64,000 nt of DNA. Source: Streptomyces sp. TS71-3 (GTDB lineage: Bacteria; Actinomycetota; Actinomycetes; Streptomycetales; Streptomycetaceae). The notes below the pieces were generated by a model. That model was not told the DNA's origin, searched no databases, and saw nothing but the letters and a program-made list of their open reading frames with translations. The stretch is from positions 3,348,001 to 3,412,000 of the forward strand of contig NZ_BNEL01000001.1 in assembly GCF_018327685.1 (NCBI RefSeq), read 5' to 3'. A program made the translations under genes and the position numbers. Every line of letters begins with the position of its first letter. Positions within the stretch are counted from its first letter, which is position 1. Of the stretch, positions 25,634 through 36,785 are shown piece by piece.

Positions 25634-25641
<8 letters not shown>
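25330..25641 (+). CDS. ureB: Urease subunit beta UreB
   Basis: 103 residues. [17 protein letters not shown] and [18 protein letters not shown] are the conserved UreB strands. It is a structural subunit that packs on UreC. The gap to ureA is 14 nt and the gene overlaps ureC by 8 nt, so the three structural genes are coupled. Confidence 0.97.
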
Positions 25642-27354
<1,713 letters not shown>

Positions 27355-27355
<1 letters not shown>

Positions 27356-28047
27356 TGGCAGGCGCCGGTGAGCACGTCCGGGCCGGTGGCCGTGGAGCGC
27401 TCCTCATCCTGGCCGACGGCCGCTTCCCCGCGGGCGGCCACGCCCACTCCGGCGGGGTGGAGGCGGCGGTGCAGGCGGGCCGGGTCGATGGCGCCGGGTC
27501 CCTCGGGCGGTTCTGCCGAGGCCGCCTGGGCACCACAGGGCTGGTGTGCGCCGCGCTCGCCGCGTCCGCGGCGGCCGGGGCCGACCCGCTCGAACTCGAC
27601 ACGCTCGCGGACGCGCGCACCCCTTCCCCCGCACTCCGCGCGACGGCCAGGCGGCTCGGCCGCCAGATGATGCGGGCGGCCCGTACGGTCTGGCCCGGCA
27701 GGGAACTCGACCTGCTGGCCGCGGCGCGCCCGCGTGGTGCGCACCAGCCCGTGGTCCTCGGGGTGGCCGCCCGTTCGGCCGGCCTCGGCGCCGGGGACGC
27801 GGCGTACTGCTCCGCCTACGAGTCCGTGTCCGGCCCCGTCACGGCCGCGGTGCGACTGCTGGGCCTCGACCCCTTCGAGGCGACGGCCGTACTCGCGCGT
27901 CTCGCCCCCCGGATCGACCAGGTCGCCGCCGAGGCCGTGCGCGCGGCCGAGGCAGGCACCGAGGCCCTGCCCGCCGCCTCGGCCCCGCTCCTCGACATCA
28001 CCGCCGAAGCCCACGCGTCCTGGCCGGTACGCCTGTTCGCCTCCTGA
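27355..28047 (+). CDS. ureF: Urease accessory protein UreF
   Basis: 230 residues from an ATG that shares a base with the ureC stop. The all-helical UreF pattern begins LLILADGRFPAGGHAHSGGVEAAVQAGRV, with the conserved F-P-x-G-x-x-x-x-S-x-G core. UreF bridges UreD and UreG and gates nickel delivery. The sequence is alanine-rich, as in other actinomycetes. It is followed by a 93-bp pyrimidine-rich spacer made of repeated TTCCCG units before ureG. Confidence 0.9.
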
Positions 28048-28140
28048 GCCGGCCGTTCTCCCCTCCCCGTTCCCGTCTTCCCGCTCCCATCTCCCCGTTC
28101 CCGTCTTCCCGTTCCCGCCTCCCGGACAGGAGCCGCGCCC

Positions 28141-28833
28141 ATGCATCTCGACCACTCCGACCCGTACCTGCCCGCCGAGCTCGGCGGCGCCCTCGTCACG
28201 CGCACCCGGCGCCCCGACGGCACGCGCCGTGCGTTGCGCATCGGCCTGGGCGGGCCGGTCGGCTCGGGCAAGACCGCCACCGTCGCCGCGCTGTGCCGCG
28301 CCCTGCGCGACCGCCGGTCGCTCGCCGTCGTCACCAACGACATCTACACGCGCGAGGACGCCGACTTCCTCCTGCGCGAGGCGGTCCTGCCGCCCGAGCG
28401 CATCCAGGCCGTCGAGACGGGTGCCTGCCCGCACACGGCCATCCGCGACGACATCTCCGGGAACCTCGAAGCCGTCGAGGACCTGGAGGACGCGGTGGGA
28501 CCGCTCGACCTGATCCTCGTGGAATCGGGCGGCGACAACCTCACGGCCACGTTCTCGCGGGGCCTCGTCGACGCGCAGATCTTCGTGATCGACGTGGCGG
28601 GCGGCGACGACATCCCCCGCAAGGGCGGTCCGGGCGTGGCGAACTCGGACCTCCTGGTGATCAACAAGACGGACCTCGCCCCGCACGTGGGCTCCGACCT
28701 CGATCGGATGTCCCGCGACGCCCGGGAGCGCCGCGGCACGCTCCCGTTCGTGATGACCTCGCTCAAGGAGCCCGACGGCATCGCCCCGGTCGTGAGGTGG
28801 GTGAGCGGCCGGCTGGCGGCCTGGGCCGAGTGA
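28141..28833 (+). CDS. ureG: Urease accessory GTPase UreG
   Basis: 230 residues. SIMIBI-class GTPase motifs are [17 protein letters not shown] (P-loop), [29 protein letters not shown] and [12 protein letters not shown] (NKxD base recognition); the nickel-binding Cys-Pro-His (CPH) of the family is present in [12 protein letters not shown]. It uses GTP hydrolysis to insert nickel. The N-terminal HLDHSD is a short histidine-containing stretch, much shorter than the His-rich tails that replace UreE in some species; no ureE is seen. Its stop overlaps the ureD start. Confidence 0.96.
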   Translation: MHLDHSDPYLPAELGGALVTRTRRPDGTRRALRIGLGGPVGSGKTATVAALCRALRDRRSLAVVTNDIYTREDADFLLREAVLPPERIQAVETGACPHTAIRDDISGNLEAVEDLEDAVGPLDLILVESGGDNLTATFSRGLVDAQIFVIDVAGGDDIPRKGGPGVANSDLLVINKTDLAPHVGSDLDRMSRDARERRGTLPFVMTSLKEPDGIAPVVRWVSGRLAAWAE

Positions 28834-29600
28834 ACGCCGGATCCGCCGCCGTCGTCGCCACTCCCGCCGGACTCACCGAGCTCCACGGGGAGGGGGCGCT
28901 GGCGTTGCGCCGAACCCGGTCCCGCGCCGGAGAGCCGAAGGTCACCATGGTGGGAGCGATGAGCGCGCCCCTCGGCGGAGACCGGCTCGCGATCGACGTC
29001 GACGTGCGCGACGGGGCACGCCTGACCGTGGACTCCGCCGCGGCGACCATCGCGCTGCCGGGGCGCACGTCGGAACCCGCGCACTACGACGTACGGATGC
29101 GGGTCGGTGGGAACGCCGTGCTCAGGTGGCTTCCGGAACCCGTCATCAGCGCCGGCCGGAGTCACCTGATCATGCACACGCATGTCGAACTGGCCCCGGG
29201 GGCACGGCTGGTGCTGCGCGAGGAGCTGGTGTTGGGGCGCCACGGCGAACGACCGGGCACGCTCGCCAGCAGGCTCACGATACGTCTGGGGGGCCGGCCG
29301 ATCCTGGACCAGGAACTGGCCTTCGGCACCGGAGCGCCGGACGGATGGGACGACGCGGCCGTGCTCGGCGGCCACCGCTCCGTCGGCCAGCTCGTCCTCG
29401 TCGCGCCCCGGTTCGAGGAACGCCCGGCCGACGTCCGGCTTCTCGGCGAGACGGCGACGTACGCTCCGCTGGCCGGCCCCGGCGCGCTGGCCACCGTCCT
29501 CGCGCCCGACGCGCTCAGCGCCCGCAGGCAGCTGGACGAGGTCCTCCGGGCGGAGACGGAGGCCTGCGCCCGTCACGCGGAGGCGGGGGTGCGGATCTGA
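28830..29600 (+). CDS. ureD: Urease accessory protein UreD (UreH)
   Basis: 256 residues from a GTG overlapping the ureG stop (GTGA). UreD features are a beta-rich domain with [73 protein letters not shown] and a C-terminal cysteine-containing helix. It anchors the UreFG complex on urease and channels nickel. It is the last gene of the operon; no nickel or urea transporter follows. Confidence 0.9.
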   Translation: MNAGSAAVVATPAGLTELHGEGALALRRTRSRAGEPKVTMVGAMSAPLGGDRLAIDVDVRDGARLTVDSAAATIALPGRTSEPAHYDVRMRVGGNAVLRWLPEPVISAGRSHLIMHTHVELAPGARLVLREELVLGRHGERPGTLASRLTIRLGGRPILDQELAFGTGAPDGWDDAAVLGGHRSVGQLVLVAPRFEERPADVRLLGETATYAPLAGPGALATVLAPDALSARRQLDEVLRAETEACARHAEAGVRI

Positions 29601-29603
29601 GCT

Positions 29604-29622
29604 CCCCACCCCCGCGGTGGGG
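29604..29622. terminator. Candidate bidirectional terminator after ureD
   Basis: CCCCACC-CCCGC-GGTGGGG, a perfect 7-bp stem with a 5-nt loop, directly follows the ureD stop and lies between convergent genes. Confidence 0.55.
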
Positions 29623-29693
29623 CGGCGGCTCCCGCAGCAGGTGCGGCCGGGCGCCCATCGAACCGGGGTGAGACCGCCGCTCGGTCGCGGGGG

Positions 29694-31355
29694 TCAGACC
29701 GCTGGAGTGCGCGCGGGCAGCACGTGGTCGCCGGTCCCGTCCGTGCTCAGGCACAGGGAGCAGACCATCGCCTGGTGAGCCTCGCAGGCGGCCAGGTCGG
29801 GGCGCTCGTAGGGCTGGTGGCATACGTGGCAGTCGTAGGTCGTCGCACTGGGATTGCCCTCCGCGTCGAGCAGGGGCTCGGCGATGCCGTCATGGGTGCG
29901 GCGCAGGTAGTACCTGCCCCTGGTGGCGATCGCCATGAGCGGGGTGAGGACGAAGGCGATGACGGCGGCGGCGACGGGGGAGTACGGCTGAAGGGTGTCG
30001 CCGAGGGCGTGGAAGTACAGGGCGATCGACAGGCCGGAGGCGGCGACGAAGGCCACGACGCCGACCGGATTGACGGCGTGGAGCATGCCGCGGCGGAACT
30101 CCGGCCGGAGCGGCGAGAGCTTCAACAGGTACTTGTTGATGCCGATGTCCGTCGCCACGGTGACGACCCAGGCGATCGCGCAGTTCGAGTAGAAGCCGAG
30201 GATGTCGTTGAGGAAGCTGAACATGTCGGCTTCCATCAGGGCGAGCGCGAAGCCCAGGTTCACCAGGATGAAGATCATACGGCCGGGGTAGTGCCTGGTG
30301 ACGCGGGTGAAGGAGTTCGTCCAGGCAAGCGAACCGGAGTACGCGTTCGTCACGTTGATCTTGATCTGGCTGACGACCACGAGCGCCACCGCCAGCGGGA
30401 CGACCAGCCAGGACGGCATCATGGCGTCGAACGCGCCGCGGAACTGCTGGATGGGCTCCGTCGCGGCGGCCGGGCCGACCCTGGCGAGGATGTAGACGGC
30501 GAGGAAGACACCGATGGCCTGCTTCAGCGCACCGAGCACCACCCAGCCGGGGCCGGCCATGACCACCGCGGTCCACCACGCGCGCCTGTTCGCCTCGGTC
30601 TTGGGCGGCATGAACCTCAGGTAGTCGATCTGCTCGCCGATCTGCGCGATGAGCGAGAGGCACACGCCCGCGCCGAGGAGTACGGAGGCCGGGTTGACGC
30701 CGGAGTCGCCGTCCGTGCCCGAGTAGGCGAGGAAGCGGTCGAGCGAGTCGGGGTCCTGGGCGATCAGGTAGACCAGCGGGGCGACCATGAGGATCAGCCA
30801 GATGGGTGTGGTCCACACCTGGAGCTTGCTGAGCGCCTTCATGCCGTAGACCACCAGCGGGATCACCAGGAAGGTGGACACCAGGTAGCCCAGCCACAGC
30901 GGCAGTCCCAGCCCGAGCTTCAGGCCCTGGGCCATGATCGAGCCCTCGGTGGCGAAGAAGATGAAGGTGAAGCTGGCGAAGATGACGCTGGTGAGGACCG
31001 AGCCGTAGTAGCCGAAGCCGGAGCCGCGGGTGATCAGGTCCAGGTCGATGTTGTAGCGGGCGCCGTAGTAGGCGAGCGGGACACCGGTGGTGAAGATGAC
31101 GGCGGCGGCCACGGCGATCGCCACGAGCGCGTTGCCGGTGCCGTGGGCCAGGCCGATGCCGGCGCCGATGGAGAAGTCGGCCATGTAGGCGATGCCGCCG
31201 AGTGCGGTGGCGGCGACGACCATGGGGGTCCAGCGGCGGTAACTGCGGGGAGCGAAGCGGAGGGTGTAGTCCTCCAGGGTCTCCTTGGTGGCCTGGCTTG
31301 TCGCGGGGTTCGGCGCTGTGGCCGTCTGGGCCGTGTCGGTGGTGGTCACGGTCAA
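29694..31355 (-). CDS. NCS1 family nucleobase/allantoin permease with a C-terminal cysteine-rich tail
   Basis: 553 residues. About 12 membrane helices match the NCS1 (purine-cytosine, allantoin, hydantoin) family: ADFSIGAGIGLAHGTGNALVAIAVAA in the TM1-2 region, RGSGFGYYGSVLTSVIFASFTFIFFATEG, and INVTNAYSGSLAWTNSFTRV near TM8. After the last helix comes an unusual soluble tail with the pattern CHVC-x11-C-x7-C-x2-C (Cys509, 512, 524, 532, 535 approximately) resembling a zinc ribbon. A similar tail occurs, as I recall, in NCS1-histidine kinase hybrids. The gene faces urease, so import of a purine or allantoin-like compound degraded to urea is a reasonable guess. Confidence 0.82.
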   Translation of the reverse strand: MTVTTTDTAQTATAPNPATSQATKETLEDYTLRFAPRSYRRWTPMVVAATALGGIAYMADFSIGAGIGLAHGTGNALVAIAVAAAVIFTTGVPLAYYGARYNIDLDLITRGSGFGYYGSVLTSVIFASFTFIFFATEGSIMAQGLKLGLGLPLWLGYLVSTFLVIPLVVYGMKALSKLQVWTTPIWLILMVAPLVYLIAQDPDSLDRFLAYSGTDGDSGVNPASVLLGAGVCLSLIAQIGEQIDYLRFMPPKTEANRRAWWTAVVMAGPGWVVLGALKQAIGVFLAVYILARVGPAAATEPIQQFRGAFDAMMPSWLVVPLAVALVVVSQIKINVTNAYSGSLAWTNSFTRVTRHYPGRMIFILVNLGFALALMEADMFSFLNDILGFYSNCAIAWVVTVATDIGINKYLLKLSPLRPEFRRGMLHAVNPVGVVAFVAASGLSIALYFHALGDTLQPYSPVAAAVIAFVLTPLMAIATRGRYYLRRTHDGIAEPLLDAEGNPSATTYDCHVCHQPYERPDLAACEAHQAMVCSLCLSTDGTGDHVLPARTPAV

Positions 31356-32085
31356 GCCCTTCGAGGTGCGGGGGAGGCGAGCGGTGGGCGCCCCCGGCTG
31401 GGGTCGACGGCGGCCGGGGAGTCGAGGGGCCGGAGTGGAACTCCCGGGGATTCAGCGGTGGCCGGCGTGCGGGGCCGCCTGCCTCGTGGCGGGCCGGGCG
31501 CGTTCCGGCACGGCGACCGTCGAGTGGCCGCCGGGGAACTCGGGGGAGCGTGGGAGCCGTTCAGCCGGCCGGGGTCGGGGATCGTGACGGGCAATTCGCC
31601 CCGGCCCACCCGGTCGGCCCGCCGGCCGTGCCGGCGCCGCGCGCCCGGGGATCAGGGGATCGCACCACTCCGAACCGCGAGGTCGGCCGCGCTTCGGCCG
31701 GCTCATGCGGCTGCGACGCGCGGTCGAGCTCGACCGCCCGCAGCCGGGCGTCGACCGCCCCGCGCGGGGAGAGCGCACGAGGCGCTCCCCGAGCGGCCGC
31801 GGTGTCCGGTCGCGTGTACGGCTCCGCATGCATGACTGAACACACTAGAAACCGCTTGTTTCCCGCAAGGCCGTTCCGTGGTGAACCGCTCGTTTCCGGG
31901 ATCTCACCGGGCGTCAGCGCTTCCTCCGAGGAGGATTCCGCCCCCCGAAAAGTGTGCGGGCCGCCGGCGGCGCTCGGCGGCCCCGGCCTGTGCAGGGCCG
32001 GCTGTGCGGGGCCGGCGAGGGCCCAGGGTCGAGCGGGCCGGCCGTTGAACCTTCAGACGCCCGAACGGCACAGGGCTGCCGATGC
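31356..32085. other. 730-bp region without a convincing gene, upstream of the NCS1 permease
   Basis: Mostly GC-rich DNA; open frames on both strands here lack domain-like sequence. It must carry the NCS1 promoter at its left end. Two similar AT-rich elements lie at its right: GAAAC-CGCTT-GTTTC at 31848-31862 and GAAC-CGCTC-GTTTC at 31883-31896, possible operators of a gene that has since been lost. CCTCCGAGGAGG (31924 on) is a further short palindrome. Confidence 0.45.
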
Positions 32086-32535
32086 CTACGGGAGGCCGGG
32101 GCCTGCCGGGTCCGCGCCGGCGGGGCGGCCGTGGTCGGCGCCCGCCCGCAAGACGGTCTCGCGGAAGGATGTGACGACCGGCCGCAGGTCGATGCGGTGC
32201 CAGGCGGCCCACAGGCGCACGGACTGCCCGAGCCAGGGCAGCGGCCGGGTGGTCACGCCCGCGGTCCGGCCCGGCAGCATGCTCCTCTGTACCAGCGCCA
32301 TGCCCAGCCCCGAGGCGACGAGGCCCACCGCCGCCAGCGGGTCGGGGGCTTCGAGACGGATGTCCGGGCGGAAGCCGACGGCCAGGCAGGAGGCGACGAA
32401 GTCGTCCCGCCAGGCCTCGCTGCCGCCTTCCACGGCGATCCACGGCAGCTCGGCGAGGTCCTCGGGAGCGATATCGGCCCGCCCCGCGAGCGGGGAGGCG
32501 TCGGGGACGGCCAGCAGGAGCGGGTCCTCGACCAG
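32086..32535 (-). pseudogene. C-terminal remnant of a LysR family regulator
   Basis: About 150 codons encode the second half of a LysR effector domain: EDPLLLAVPDASPLAGRADIAPEDLAELPWIAVEGG, then GFRPDIRLEAPDPLAAVGLVASGLGMALVQRSML and TTRPLPWLGQSVRLWAAWHR. The N-terminal helix-turn-helix and the first half of the effector domain are missing; upstream of about 32535 the sequence belongs to an aldo/keto reductase gene on the opposite strand. The frame happens to stay open much further on the minus strand, but that part does not read as LysR. No function expected. Confidence 0.75.
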
Positions 32536-33345
32536 GAGCGCGACGCGTACGTGCTGAGCACCAAGGTCGGCCGCATCGTCCTCGACGAGATCCAGGACCC
32601 GGCAGCGCGCGACCTGGGCGAGAAGGGCGGCCTTTTCGAGCATGGCCGCCCCAACAAGATGATCGACGTCTACACCGCCGATGCCACGCTCCGTTCCATC
32701 GAGGACAGCCTGAAGCGGCTCAGGACGGACCGCCTCGACATCGTCTGGGTCCACGACGTCGCCCAGGACTTCCACGGCGACCAGTGGCTGGATGTCTTCG
32801 AGAGCGCACGCACGGGCGCGTTCCGTGTCCTTCAGCGCCTGCGGGACGAGGGCGTGATCAAGGCCTGGGGCCTGGGCGTCAACCGGGTGGAGCCGATCGA
32901 GCTCACCCTCGACCTCGACGAGCCCCAGCCGGACGCGTTCCTTCTGGCCGGGCGCTACACGCTTCTGGACCACCGCCGCGCCCTGCAGCGCCTGCTGCCG
33001 GACGCCACCGAGCGGGGAGTCGACATGGTCGTGGGCGGTCCCTACAGCTCCGGCGTTCTCGCCGGAGGCCTGCACTTCGAGTACCAGAAGGCCCCGGCCG
33101 AGATCGTCGCCCGGGTCGAGCGCATCAAGAACCTCGCCGCCGAGCACGGCGTGAGCATCAAGGCGGCAGCGCTGCAGTTCGCCCTCGCCCACCCCGCCGC
33201 GGCGGCCGTCATTCCCGGCGCCACCCGCCCCAGCCGCATCGCCGAGGACACCGCCGCCCTCGCCGAGGAGGTGCCCGCAGCGTTCTGGGCCGCCCTGCGT
33301 GCCGAGCAGCTCATAGCGGCCGACGCGCCGGTTCCCACTGTCTGA
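32536..33345 (+). pseudogene. N-terminally truncated aldo/keto reductase
   Basis: About 270 codons of an AKR related to D-threo-aldose 1-dehydrogenase/pyridoxal 4-dehydrogenase: RDAYVLSTKVGRIV, SLKRLRTDRLDIVWVHD (strand with the catalytic His region), VIKAWGLGVNRVEPIEL and the C-terminal cofactor site AAVIPGATRPSRIAEDTAAL. The first ~50-60 residues, containing the catalytic Asp and Tyr, are absent; the sequence before RDAYV is the LysR remnant in antisense. With no start codon of its own and no catalytic tyrosine it should be inactive. The downstream SRPBCC gene, 39 nt later, may have lost its promoter with this deletion. Confidence 0.78.
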
Positions 33346-33384
33346 CCGCATCACCACTCAGGAGAACCAGGAGAACCCGCCCTC

Positions 33385-33804
33385 ATGGCAGCGACCAGCG
33401 CCACCATCGACATCCCCCGTTCCCCCGACGCCGTCTGGCGCCTCATCGGCGGCTTCGACTCCCTGCCCGACTGGCTGCCCTACATCCCGCACAGCGAGCT
33501 GAGCGAGGGCGGCCGCGTACGCCGGCTGACCAACCAGGACGGCGGCGTCATCGTCGAGCGCCTCATGGCCTTCGACCACGGACGGCGGTCCTACTCCTAC
33601 GCCATCGAGCAGGCGCCGTTCCCCGTCACGGACTACCTGTCCACGCTGACCGTGCACGAGGTGCCGGGCTCACCCGAGGCGTCGCGGGTGGAGTGGAGCG
33701 GCACGTTCACTCCCGCCGGCGCCACGGACGAGGAGGCCGAGGCGCTCTTCCACACCATCTACGCCGACGGCCTCGACGCCCTGAGCGGCACCCTGGCAGC
33801 CTGA
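33385..33804 (+). CDS. SRPBCC family protein (polyketide cyclase/dehydrase-like)
   Basis: 139 residues of the START/Bet v1-like helix-grip fold: SATIDIPRSPDAVWRLIGGFDSLPDWLPYIPHSEL at the N-terminus, and DYLSTLTVHEV plus RVEWSGTFTPAG strands, ending in a long C-terminal helix. The family binds hydrophobic ligands and includes cyclases and putative detoxification proteins; actinobacterial members like this are mostly uncharacterised. The ATG follows AGGAG. It lies right after the truncated reductase gene and was probably in an operon with it. Confidence 0.82.
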   Translation: MAATSATIDIPRSPDAVWRLIGGFDSLPDWLPYIPHSELSEGGRVRRLTNQDGGVIVERLMAFDHGRRSYSYAIEQAPFPVTDYLSTLTVHEVPGSPEASRVEWSGTFTPAGATDEEAEALFHTIYADGLDALSGTLAA

Positions 33805-33993
33805 TCCACCGCCGGGGCGGGACGGGCGGCACCGCTTCCTTGCCGCCTGCCGCGGTGGGGGGGGCGTGCAAGCCAGCTGAGCAAAACGAGTCGCAGCAAA
33901 TCCCGTTGCGCCGTCCCGGCCCCTACCTGAACTGTGGTGCCGCGGCCGTCACCACAGCCTGAACGGTCGTCGGCCTGTCGGGAAGGGACCTGG

Positions 33994-35028
33994 ATGTCAG
34001 CCGTTGTCGTCGGTGCGGGGATCGTCGGCTCCTCCGTGGCCTACCACCTGGCCCGCCGGGGTGTCGAGGTCACGCTGCTGGAGCAGGGACCCGCACCGGC
34101 CACCGGGGTCACGGGGGACTCCTTCGCCTGGATCGGCGGCTCCGGAGTCGATTGGCCCGGCGGGGCACGGGACCTGCGCGAGTACGTCCTCGCGGACTAC
34201 CGGCGCCTGGAGGCCGAACTGCCGGACGTCACCCTCCGCCGGACCGGATCGCTGTCCTGGGCCCGCACACCGACTGACGACTCACGGCTGGGGCCCGGCC
34301 AGTTCGTCATCGGCCGGAGCGACATCGCAGCCCTGGAGCCCAACCTCCGGCACCCACCCGAGCAGGCCGTCCACACCCCGAGCGACGCCGGCGTCGACCC
34401 GACGGCCCTGACCCGTGCACTCGTGGCAGCCGCCGGCCGCCACGGAGCGCGGGTGCTCCACGACACCTCGGCCCTCTCCTTGCAGGTGACCAACGGACGC
34501 GTCGAGGGAGTGCTGACCTCGACCGGACTCCACGCCGCCACCACCGTCGTGCTCACCGCCGGCACCAACGTCCCGGGGCTCTGCGAGCCGCTGCCGGCCG
34601 ACCTGGCCATCGCCGCCTCCCCCGCCACGCTCGCGCGAGTCACAGCACCGCCCGGCCTGGTCAAGACCATCGTGGCATGCCCAGACTTCGAGGTCCGAGA
34701 AGTCCGGGAAGGCGACCTCCTGCTGGTCGTGCCGCAGGTCGAAGGCTCAGCAGCACGTGAGCGGGCCGCTCAGGACACGCTCCACCACCTGAAGACGGCC
34801 TTTCAGGGCGGTGACCAGTGCCGCCTGCTGGGCTACCGCACCGGCAGCCGCCCCATGCCCGCGCACGGACCCGTCATCGGGTACGCCACCCACGATCGAT
34901 CCGTCTACGTGGCCGTCATGCACTCCGCCATCTGCCTGGCGCCCACCGCCGGACGGCTCATCGCAGACGAACTCGTGACCGGAAGGCCGGCCTCCGAACT
35001 GGAGCGCTGCCGCCCGGGGGCCCGCTGA
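33994..35028 (+). CDS. FAD-dependent oxidoreductase, DAO family
   Basis: 344 residues from an ATG with AAGGGA upstream; it begins directly with the FAD-binding motif VVVGAGIVGSSVAYHLARRGVEVTLLEQGP (residues 4-33), which supports the start. GDSFAWIGG, TDAGxDP-like GVDPTALTRALVAAA and the C-terminal GYRTGSRPMPAHGPVIGYA complete the D-amino acid oxidase/glycine oxidase fold. Expected to oxidise an amino acid or amine; the substrate is unknown. It is shorter than the PuuB-like genes at the left and not closely related. Stands alone between two damaged genes. Confidence 0.82.
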   Translation: MSAVVVGAGIVGSSVAYHLARRGVEVTLLEQGPAPATGVTGDSFAWIGGSGVDWPGGARDLREYVLADYRRLEAELPDVTLRRTGSLSWARTPTDDSRLGPGQFVIGRSDIAALEPNLRHPPEQAVHTPSDAGVDPTALTRALVAAAGRHGARVLHDTSALSLQVTNGRVEGVLTSTGLHAATTVVLTAGTNVPGLCEPLPADLAIAASPATLARVTAPPGLVKTIVACPDFEVREVREGDLLLVVPQVEGSAARERAAQDTLHHLKTAFQGGDQCRLLGYRTGSRPMPAHGPVIGYATHDRSVYVAVMHSAICLAPTAGRLIADELVTGRPASELERCRPGAR

Positions 35029-35219
35029 CATCGCGCCGGACAAGTCCCGTCGGTCGCCACGTGCTACGCACCGCGCGGGCGCGCCTCGTGTGAACCCCCG
35101 GCTGTCTCAGGAACGTTGTCCCGATGGGGCACGCTGTATCGGTTGATCCGGGGGCAGTTGGCGTGAGGCAGTTGGCGTGCTCGACAGGGTGCGGCATCGG
35201 AACGAAGAGAGAGTGTTCT

Positions 35220-36119
35220 ATGGGGTACGCGATCGTCATCACAGGCGCGGGCAGCGGGTTCGGGGCACTGCCGCAAGGGCGCTCGCGCGAGCCGGACACA
35301 CCGTGTACGCGGGGATGCGGAAGACGACGGGACGCAACGCCGGGGCCGTCCGCGAGGCCGTCGAGTACGCGCGGGAGCACGAAGTGGCTCTCAGAGCGAT
35401 GGAACCGGACGTCAGGTCCCAGGAATCCGTTGATTCCGCGGTGAAGAGCGTGCTGTCCCAGGAGGGCGCGATCGATGTTCTGATCCACAACGCGGGGCGG
35501 CTGGCGGCGGGCCCGAGCGAGTCGTTCACTCCCGAAGAGATAGCCGACATCATGGACACGAACGTGCTGGGAACCCAGCGTGTCAACAGGGCGGTGCTCC
35601 CGCACATGCGTGCCCGGGAGCAGGGTCTGGTGCTCTGGATCGGCTCGTCCAGCACCAAGGGAGGAACGCCGCCGTACCTTGCCCCCTATTTCGCGGCCAA
35701 GGCCGCGATGGATGCCTTCGCGGTGTCCTACCGCCGCCGAGCTTGCCCGATTCGGTGTCGAGACATCGATCGTCGTACCCGGTCCCTTCGCCGGGACGGA
35801 CCTGTTCGCCAAGGCCGCCACGTCGGCGGACGAGGAGCGCAGGGCCGAGTACGACACACGTTATCCGGGGCTGATGGCTCACATCGGGAGCCGGCTGGCC
35901 TCCCTCGCGCCCAAGGACGCAGACGAGGCCATGGTCGCGGACGCGGTCGTCGAGGTGGTCGGAACTCCGCGCGGACAGCGCCCCTTCCGGGTGCACGTCG
36001 ATCCGGTCAACGACGGATCCGAGGCGGTGAGCGAAGTCGCGGACCGCGCCCGCGTCACCTTCCTCGGCCGACTGGGCCTCAGCGACCTTCTGAAACCGCA
36101 AGCGCCACCCCGGCACTGA
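35220..36119 (+). pseudogene. SDR family oxidoreductase with two compensating frameshifts
   Basis: A short-chain dehydrogenase reading MGYAIVITGAGSGFGAL, then shifted by one base at 35270/35271 into AARALARAGHTVYAGMRKTTGRN..., with NAG (strand 4) and the active-site Y-x3-K in PYFAAKAAMDAF, and shifted back at about 35731-35736 into AAELARFGVETSIVVPGPFAGTDLF to the C-terminus. Supplying one G after GCACTG and removing one C from TACCGCCGC restores a continuous 300-codon SDR. All domain features are otherwise intact, so decay is recent or the indels are sequencing errors. The expected reaction is NAD(P)-dependent oxidation of a hydroxy compound. Confidence 0.78.
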
Positions 36120-36312
36120 CGGCCACGCGGTCCCGGTCGCGCCGCCGACGGGGGCCGCGTTTCCCGACGACATCGAATCGGGCGTACGGGTTCGGTGCGG
36201 CCGCCGAGGCGGGTGCCCGGTACTGAGCACGTGCCCGCCGATTCCTGCCACGCAAACCCGACCAGCCGCCCCCCACCGACGCTGCGGCTGCCGATTTTTC
36301 CATCCGGCCAGG

Positions 36313-36785
36313 TCAGGCGGCATATCGGTACTCATGGATCAGTCTGGCAAGCCGGTCTCTGCAATGTATGTCCAGACGGGAGATTTGCTTCAGATCGGTG
36401 ATCGGTGATCGGTGATCGGTTCGGGGACCACACGCAGGGGTGCCGCCTGTTGCATCGCTTGATGCGGCCGGTGGGTGTTGTGGTGCAGCTCGAACTGGCG
36501 GAGAGCGTGGCGCAGGTGGCGCTCGTTCCAGATGAGGGTGCGGTCCAGCAGTTCGTGACGGCAGGTCTGGACCCATCGCTCCATGAGGGCGTTCATGCGC
36601 GGCATCCGCACGCCGGTGAGCACGGTCTCAATCCCGGAAGCTGCCAGGATCTCATCGAAGAGCGCGGGGAACTTCGCATCCCGGTCCCGAATCACGTACG
36701 CGACGGTGGCTCCGGCATCCTCGAGATCCATGACAGGGTTTCGCGCGAGTTGGCGACGCAGGGCGTTGACAATCGGATTCGTGCC
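36313..36785 (-). pseudogene. Integrase-core (rve) transposase fragment, left border of the island
   Basis: Minus-strand remnant of an integrase-core DDE transposase of the type common in Streptomyces: NPVMDLEDAGATVAYVIRDRDAKFPALFDEIL (second catalytic Asp), MPRMNALMERWVQTCRHELLDRTLIW (catalytic Glu region), HNTHRPHQ. The frame breaks at a 4 x 7-bp repeat and resumes as SRLDIHCRDRLARLIHEYRYAA to the stop at 36313. The N-terminal half is missing and the 5' limit is approximate. A related but not identical fragment lies at 51038-51371 in the opposite orientation. Confidence 0.75.
36393..36420. repeat. Four tandem copies of GATCGGT
   Basis: Four perfect 7-bp units lie inside the transposase remnant, translated on the minus strand as repeated ITDHRSP. 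Their 28-bp total is not a multiple of 3, which accounts for the frame break. Slipped-strand expansion is the likely origin. Confidence 0.9.

Noticed and set aside
32536..33357. Extension of the LysR frame on the minus strand across the aldo/keto reductase
   Set aside because: The frame stays open only because it is antisense to a GC-rich gene; it lacks any helix-turn-helix or LysR sequence.
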